Of a stretch of 64,000 nt of DNA, positions 57,765-64,000 are shown one piece after another. The notes under the pieces were generated by a model. The model was not told the DNA's origin. It worked only from the letters and a program-made list of their open reading frames with translations, and made no database searches. Position 1 is the stretch's first letter. Every line of letters starts with the position of its first letter. Made by a program: the position numbers and the translations under genes. This DNA is from Timema cristinae (Eukaryota > Arthropoda > Insecta > Phasmatodea > Timematidae): assembly GCA_039000515.1 (NCBI GenBank), contig JBCFYV010000285.1, positions 1-64,000 on the forward strand, in the 5' to 3' direction.

Positions 57765-58042
57765 GGGTGACCTGGTGGTCTAGGGTAAGGTGTCAGACTT
57801 CTATGCTGGCGGCCGGGGTTCAATCCTCGGTCGCGGCAAAGATTTATCTGATTACCAAACCCTTCCTTCACCTCTGACAAGAGATCTTGTGAATGTGAGG
57901 AATGCCAGGCCTCCACCGTGGTTCGGATTCCACGTTAAACTGTAGGTCCTCCATTTCATCTCACAATCACCCTACCATTACACATTAGTGTAAGTGCGTA
58001 TAACCCGAACGGGTAGTAAGACGCGGTGCTAATAATAATAAT
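57765..58042 (+). mobile_element. SINE family 1, complete recent insertion found only in copy B
   Basis: 278 bases. The tRNA-like head begins GGGTGACCTGGTGGTCTAGG with its A box at about 57773-57785 and B box GGTTCAATCC at 57817-57826. A body follows, then the 3' end GTAGTAAGACGCGGTGCT and an (AAT)n tail. The 12-base target duplication AACAAAACAAAA lies at 57753-57764 and 58043-58054. The same site in copy A (16891-16902) is empty. Non-autonomous, it would need a LINE for reverse transcription. Confidence 0.95.
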
Positions 58043-58546
58043 AACAAAACAAAAAAAAATCAATTTATCATTAAGTCATTAAGTGTGTTAAAAACAGTTT
58101 TAATTACTTATTATATTAACTATGGTGATATTGTGCTGATATTTTATGTATCCACAATATTAATTCTTTACACGAAAATAATATTTCTTGTTTGTTTGCG
58201 ATACGGTGTTTTTAATGTTAAATGAAACATAATTTTGAATATTTATACTACCTGACGGAGAAGGCCGTGGTCGAAATAAGACGAGAAAATTATATTTGTA
58301 AGGTTTACAGCATTAAAATTAATTCAAATAAAATAACAAAGTAACTAATTTTATAAAATAATATGGATTTTAATCTAAATTTATTCCACAGGTTTTTAAT
58401 TGATAAATCAAATATTATGTAATGAAACAAAAAGAAATTGACTGTACTCCAATGCCAAGGATATCAAACTAAAGGATTTTTGATTATATCAATAGCGTCT
58501 CTACAAGGTTAGTTCGTTCTTCCTAGAAACAAATTTTGTTGCGTCC

Positions 58547-58558
58547 GTTGCCTAGCAA
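58547..58558 (+). promoter_or_regulatory. RFX X-box-like site (copy B)
   Basis: GTTGCCTAGCAA, identical to 17392-17403. Confidence 0.33.
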
Positions 58559-58654
58559 AATAAATATTAGTGGTGTCTTCTCGGAGAACCATTAAAGACG
58601 TTATTTTGATTTTGTGCTGAAAAGAAATTGAATTATTTAAAGAATTAAAAAAAA

Positions 58655-58766
58655 ATGAGCTGTGGATGTTTAGGGTTTTGTTTCAGAGGGCTACGCCGGC
58701 GTGTCCGAGGGGCTTATTGCCGTGTCCGGGAGCGTCTGGCAGATGTATGCCGTAATTTACACCACG
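58655..58766 (+). CDS. Candidate first exon of the plus-strand gene (copy B)
   Basis: As 17500-17611. Within the exon there are two substitutions, one silent and one Ile/Val in the ATG frame. Donor GTAAGT intact. Confidence 0.38.
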
Positions 58767-58826
58767 GTAAGTCACGAACGTGAATCAATAGGATATTTAT
58801 CTTTATTTCTTCTTTTCTTTCTATCT

Positions 58827-59720
58827 TGTCTCAGTGCTAGGAAACTCGACTGGAGTGATTACCTTTCACAGATAGGATTGTCTCACGATCAACTTAACGT
58901 TAACTTAAAGTTAACTTAGCGTAACTTAACGTAAAGGACTTTTTGTTTAAATGGAAGTGATCAAGATGCAGATAACTTAACGTAAGATATGTCCTGGGAG
59001 TCCTTTTACTTTAAGTGAACGTTACTTGAAGGGTATCACATGATCTAGCCAGCCAATCATTATGCAAGTTACGTCAACAGGGTTATTTAGTAATTCATTT
59101 GTTGGTATTATGACCAAGGTTTACGCTTCAGCATAAGTTCTAGTGATAAGACATTGAAACAAAATAACTAAACTAAAATAGGAAAGCAAAATTTATCTAA
59201 AAAATGTAATAATAGATATTTATTATATCAGTTTAAAACTGTAAACATTCACAGATCATCACTCTACAAATATTACAAAACCACAGATCATACTCGAGAA
59301 TGCAGATGTTTGGCTCGAATTGTTACATTAAGTTAATCGTGATCACACATAAGTTAAGTTAATTTTAAGTTGATCGTGATCCCGGCATCAGTGCTAGGAA
59401 ACTCGACTGGCGGGATTACCGTTCACAGGTAGGATTGTCTCATTGCTAAAGAATTTGAATGACGTTCTCTGCTCTCAAAGGCAGATTGTCTCATTGGAAG
59501 AGAATTTTAAAGATGTTCTAAGCTTTCACAGACAGTATTGTCTCAGTGAATAGGAATTTGAATGACGTTCTCAGCTCTCATAGGCAGATTGTCTCAGTGG
59601 AAGGGAATTCGAATGACATTCTCAGCTCTCACAGGCAGTATTGTCTCAGTTTGTCTCAGTAATAGGGAACTTAACTGACCTACTCAATACTTACTCAACT
59701 GATGTGCTTTGCTCTCACAG
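58827..59720 (+). repeat. About 51-bp tandem repeat (copy B), interrupted by a MITE
   Basis: As 17672-18570. One GTTTC/GTCTC difference and small indels. Confidence 0.75.
58884..59378. mobile_element. MITE-like element (copy B)
   Basis: Same ends and length (495 bases) as 17729-18223. Confidence 0.6.
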
Positions 59721-60417
59721 ATTTTCGAGGTGTCCTTTTTTTTTAAAAAAAACCAAGGTGTTGGTGTTAGAATAGTTTTGTTATTAAAGCTGATAGTGAT
59801 TAATATAGGGAGCATAAAATGCTATATTATAACACTGTTATTTTTAGTTTAACATAACATAAATAAGCTTTAATTATTAATTATATTCATAGTCAATTTT
59901 TTTGGTATCAATTGTTATTGAAAGAAACTTTAAGGATAATGTTTTTGTATTATTGGCACACATACCCTCAGCTTATTGGTTGAAATGGAGCCACAGTATA
60001 ACCTTCCCTATTCAGAGTAATTAGGACCTAAGTTAGTTCATATATGGTTAACTCTTGATTTACCGGGGGTCGGGGGGTCAACCGATTTGCAGCTTACTCA
60101 TCGTTATATTTACATATGTCACAATCAATGCACCACCGTCTGAATGCATTTTACTTTCACCCAGTGCACAGGTGCAGCATTCTCTCAGAGAGAGAGAAAG
60201 ACAGATAGACAGACCTCCCTTATCTATGAGACAGAGACAAATAAATATTACCGCAAAACTCTCAAAGAGAAAACAAATGCAATTTTTTTCTTAATACTAT
60301 CCATCTGTTAGCCCCTTCATAGAACTAGTCTTTAGAAAAGCAAGCATCTTGATATATTAACGAGTAAATAGCTTCTTCCTCTCAATATAATATTGTTTTT
60401 GTGGCGGTATTTTGCAG

Positions 60418-60576
60418 TTGATGGTTAGCAACAAGGGGGCACTCCTAACACACTTGAGTGCCCAGACGATGGGCTGCCATCGTCAATACAACCTGTTTGT
60501 TATGAACAATTTTTTACAGGGGAAACGACGACCTCCAGCAGTGTACAAGAGAACACCAGGACAACTCAACAGAATG
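60418..60576 (+). CDS. Candidate internal exon of the plus-strand gene (copy B)
   Basis: As 19268-19426. One substitution (Pro to His) was noticed, and both splice sites are intact. Confidence 0.4.
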
Positions 60577-60644
60577 GTAAGTATAGGTCAGTAAGTCAGC
60601 CACCTTCTGGATCAAGCCACCATGCCTCTTCTTCTATTAACCAG

Positions 60645-61448
60645 ATTGTGTCATCAACGGGAACACGTCCCCTTCATGGTAATATTGGAATCTCGTCCAG
60701 TCCACCATCCGTGTCAGGTCAACAAGATTCTTCCTTCAGAATGGTGCAGTCCAAGTCCATGATGTTGACTCTAAAAGCTGTTGCTCGAATGAAGAAAACA
60801 TCTGTATTCGATGAGAAGACTCGTTATCTTTTAATGAAGGCGTGTGAATATTACAAGATAGAGCAATTGGTAAGTCAATCCAATAGGGAGTCAGCCACCT
60901 TCAGGGAGTCAGCCACCTCCAGTGAGTCAGCCACCTCCAGGGAGTCAGCCACCTCCAGTGAGTCAGCCACCTCCAGGGAGTCAGCCACCTCCAGTGAGTC
61001 AGTCACCTTCAGGGAGTCAGCCACCTCCAGTGAGTCAGCTACCTCCAGTGAGTCAGCCACCTCCAGTGAGTCAGCCACCTCCAGGGAACCAGCCCCCTTC
61101 AAGGAATCATCCACTTCCAGGGAACCAGCCTCATCTTCTAGAAATCCATCTCAAGAGGATGGTAGAGATACATTGGTAAGTCGTTCTTCTGGGGTTTTTG
61201 AGGATTCTTTTATTTTTTCTAACAATGGACCCCACTCATCACGCTCCTATGCAAAGGCGAGAAGGCGCTATCAGGCTTCACCAATGGATAGGAGCCTGAT
61301 GAGGTTAGTTGAGTTTAGATCGCCACCAAATTTGTGGGACCTAATTCATATATGCAGACGCTGCCCTTATTTATTCAAACACCTTCCAAACAGGCTATTT
61401 ACTAATGGAATTCATCCATCTATCATCACGAAACAACGTCCAGAATAA
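60645..61448 (+). CDS. Candidate terminal exon with 18-bp repeat array (copy B)
   Basis: As 19495-20352 but 18 codons shorter, because the repeat array has 13 full units; the flanking frame is unchanged. Two units have diverged further (CCCCCTTCA and AGGAATCATCC). The TAA is at 61446-61448. Confidence 0.48.
   Translation: MVSSTGTRPLHGNIGISSSPPSVSGQQDSSFRMVQSKSMMLTLKAVARMKKTSVFDEKTRYLLMKACEYYKIEQLVSQSNRESATFRESATSSESATSRESATSSESATSRESATSSESVTFRESATSSESATSSESATSSESATSREPAPFKESSTSREPASSSRNPSQEDGRDTLVSRSSGVFEDSFIFSNNGPHSSRSYAKARRRYQASPMDRSLMRLVEFRSPPNLWDLIHICRRCPYLFKHLPNRLFTNGIHPSIITKQRPE
60886..61119 (+). repeat. 18-bp VNTR, 13 units (copy B)
   Basis: Same unit types as 19736-20023, with a different unit order after the fourth unit. 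Confidence 0.95.
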
Positions 61449-61599
61449 ACTTCAAGTGAGAACATGTCCTATACACCTTCTCCGCTTAGCTACGACCATA
61501 CTGTGGCATTATCGTAAATATGGACACTCAGGCAGTCATTTAAATAAAATAAATAAGGAACGTGTAGGAATAAAGAATTGGAAGTAATACGGATCAACT

Positions 61600-62427
61600 C
61601 ATGTATACACGAGGAAATTTTTGGAATATCTTAAAATCGGCTCTTAAAACAAATAGTAGTGAATAAGAATAGATAAGTGAAGAATTGGAATTAATAAAGA
61701 AATACAAGACCGAATAAAGAGTGAGGATTTAGTTGGAATAAAAAATTATAGTGTCGGGATTATTAAGAAATTTTTCGGAATAGTTTAGGATTATTAAGTC
61801 AGAAAAATAAAATATAGTTTGAATTAATTGGAATTAATAATGAACTCATCGATTCATTATGGGGCGAATAAAAATAAATAAAGAACTTGTAGGAATAAAT
61901 AGTATGGAGAAATTTGGCATACATAAATTATAACAAGGCGCGATAAATAGCGAGGATTGAGTCAAAATAAATATTGAGTCAGAATGATTTAGAAACAATT
62001 CAGAATAAATAAGATTGTCTTATTATTAAAAATTGTAATCAAAATTAAAAAGTATAAAGTTACAACTAATAAAGGCTCATCAGAATAAATAAGAAATGAC
62101 ACAGACTAAAAAATAACTAGTCACAATAAATAAGTTAAAATTCAAAATGAATAAGGAATAAGTCAGAAAAAATAAGGAACAAATATTAAAGAGGAAGCGG
62201 TCAGAATAGATACTGAATGAGTCGAATTTAAAAAGAAATGAGTCAGAATATTTAAAAGGGAATGATTTTGAATAAATAAGGGATGAGTCTATGTATATAA
62301 ATATATATATATATATTGTATAAAAAACTTGTCTTGATAAATTAGACATGAGTTGGGATATTTTAAGAAGAATGTTTGAGAATAGATAAATAATAACAAA
62401 GAAAGTAATAAAAGAGTGAGAAACATT

Positions 62428-62458
<31 letters not shown>

Positions 62459-63210
62459 CCATAAGGAACTGTTTCCAGACTGTGGCCGGTTCTGTTTAGT
62501 AAAATGCCTCATCTCCCTCCTGTACTCTCTTCTACTCTGCTCCTCTCACTTGTTGCTGACTGTTCCTTCCATCTTTTTCTTGGTCTCTTCCCTACATACT
62601 TCATATTCAATAATCTTCTTGGAATCCTCTCCCTTACCATCCTAATTACATGTCCATACCATCTCATCCTAGCTTCCTCTACTATCTCATGTACATGAAA
62701 TACTAATTAATATTGTATGAGTCAATATATCCCATTCACTGTAAGAATTACTCTCTTAAAGGTCTCTTTTCTTACCAATATTCTACTATATAATAGATTT
62801 CTGCTAGGGAAAAAGGCCTTTCAGAATACAATTCCTACGCTGAACAGACTTTATCTATATATACAATGAGTAGGAATTTTGAAAATAAGGTACAATTGCG
62901 AATAAACAAGCAGAAAATAGTTTGAGTAAATAATTAGGAATGAGTCAAAATATCAAAAAGAACGAATCGGTATGAATAGTGAGATAGTCAGAATAAATAT
63001 TCAAACAGTCAGAACAAATAACAAGAAGGAATGATTTGGAATAAGTAAGAGAAGAGTCAGAACAAGTGAGGGTGTTCGATTCGCAATCGATAAGAAACGA
63101 ATCAGAATAAATAAGGTTTGAGTCGAAGTAAATAAATAATATATTTTACGAACAAATATGAAATAATAGTATTAAGGAAAGAACTAGTCCGAATAAATAA
63201 GGAACTATTT
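61600..63210. repeat. Degenerate minisatellite (copy B)
   Basis: Equivalent to 20500-22110, interrupted by the same LINE 3' end. Confidence 0.75.
62425..62700 (-). mobile_element. LINE 3'-end fragment with (GAT)n tail (copy B)
   Basis: As 21325-21600. The GAT tail is slightly shorter and ends with one GGT unit. Confidence 0.75.
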
Positions 63211-64000
63211 GGAATACATACTGCATAAGTTAGGGTGTGTAAATCTAATTTTCCTGAGGGGGTCAGATACAAAAGTTTAGTTGACATTTAGCCATAGAAA
63301 GGTTTACACATTAATTTTATAAGTATTATACTATGGGGGTACATCAAATAACAGGGAGTTTTCGGTCCCCTTCCCTTCTCCCCTTTCTAAGAGCTTACTA
63401 TTTATTATGTACAACACTGCCTAGATATCCAATTAAATAAAAGATAAAGCCATTTTCAAGATAATTTGAATAAAGCAATAACAGTCATATGCACTAGCAT
63501 GAACCCATTTTGCTTTGAAAAACAAGAACACATGTTGTTCATCATGTAAAACGCTCCTCTGATATACATATACATTTCAAACAAAATCATAGAAAATTTG
63601 GAGGAACATTCACTTTTTTTAAATATGTCGTTAGTAAACTATCCTTAACAAATTTTCTCCTTAAAAATAGGAATACAGTATTATTTGTCATGTCAAATAC
63701 ACTGCAGACATTAATTTCAAAGCAATTTGTTTGAGCAAATAATTTCCAAATTTTAAAAACAGTATTTAATAAACAACCCTAACTTTAAAGGCTAGATTTA
63801 AAATATAAAGGATGGTTGAAGGTAATACCCATTAACGCCAAGATATCAAGATTGATCAAAATTCGTCAAACTATTTTGGTTGTGGCACCAATTAAAGACA
63901 GGCACAGCGGGGTACAGACAGAATTATACAGATAAATATTTTTGGGATCAGAGGTAAATAAAATGAAATATTCATCATAATGGCAAGGTCGAATTTTTAA
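63211..64000. other. No gene seen to the window end
   Basis: Matches 22111-22901 of copy A. The duplication presumably continues beyond the window. Confidence 0.45.

Larger units (their letters stand above)
45819..64000. repeat. Segmental duplication, copy B, block 2, to window end
   Basis: Equivalent to 4517-22901. Unlabelled stretches between the features below correspond to the unlabelled stretches of copy A, and nothing further was recognised in them. Confidence 0.92.

Overview
This window is AT-rich invertebrate nuclear DNA, most probably arthropod. It has spliceosomal intron signals, tRNA-derived SINEs with (AAT)n tails, LINE and mariner fragments, a Ty3/Gypsy retrotransposon, and no bacterial-style gene packing. 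No host gene can be named by homology. The species cannot be fixed from what I can read.

Layout. (1) 1-460 is unique flank. (2) 461-1390 plus 4517-22901 form copy A of a large segmental duplication. 1391-4516 is a 3.1 kb segment present only in copy A. (3) About 22.9-32.1 kb is a mosaic of dispersed repeats: a 2 kb unit present twice, a fragment of a decayed PIN/FEN-like gene family, a LINE endonuclease fragment, and microsatellites. (4) 32.09-41.69 kb is a degenerate GAATAAATAAGGA-type minisatellite split by an 8.3 kb Ty3/Gypsy element on the minus strand. The element has nearly identical 1.62 kb LTRs and a 4-bp target duplication. (5) 41.69-44.87 kb holds an old SINE, a fuller PIN/FEN-like pseudogene and a possible minus-strand first exon. 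(6) 44869-64000 is copy B of the duplication, running off the window. The spacing of the two copies is about 44.4 kb at the left end and 41.1 kb at the right end; the difference comes mainly from segments missing in B.

Genes. The duplicated block carries two candidate split genes. On the minus strand, exon 1 (14216-14302) starts at a strong ATG just downstream of an NRF-1-type palindrome, and a phase-compatible exon follows at 11010-11074. In copy B the start ATG is changed to ATT. On the plus strand, exon-like segments at 17500-17611, 19268-19426 and 19495-20352 follow an RFX X-box-like site. The last of these contains an 18-bp tandem array with 16 units in A and 13 in B, so the frame is kept while the length varies. 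Neither product is recognised.

The retroelement is the best-defined unit: LTRs, polypurine tract, gag with a CCHC knuckle, a G GGA AAC slippery site with a downstream hairpin at the gag-pol junction, protease, RT, RNase H and integrase. Gag and pol carry three separate breaks although the LTRs are nearly identical. Its primer-binding region matches the 5' end of initiator tRNA-Met rather than a tRNA 3' end. Comparing copies A and B also dates a SINE insertion (only in B) and shows two rearrangements in B with short filler sequence. All identity statements are by eye; no alignment was run.
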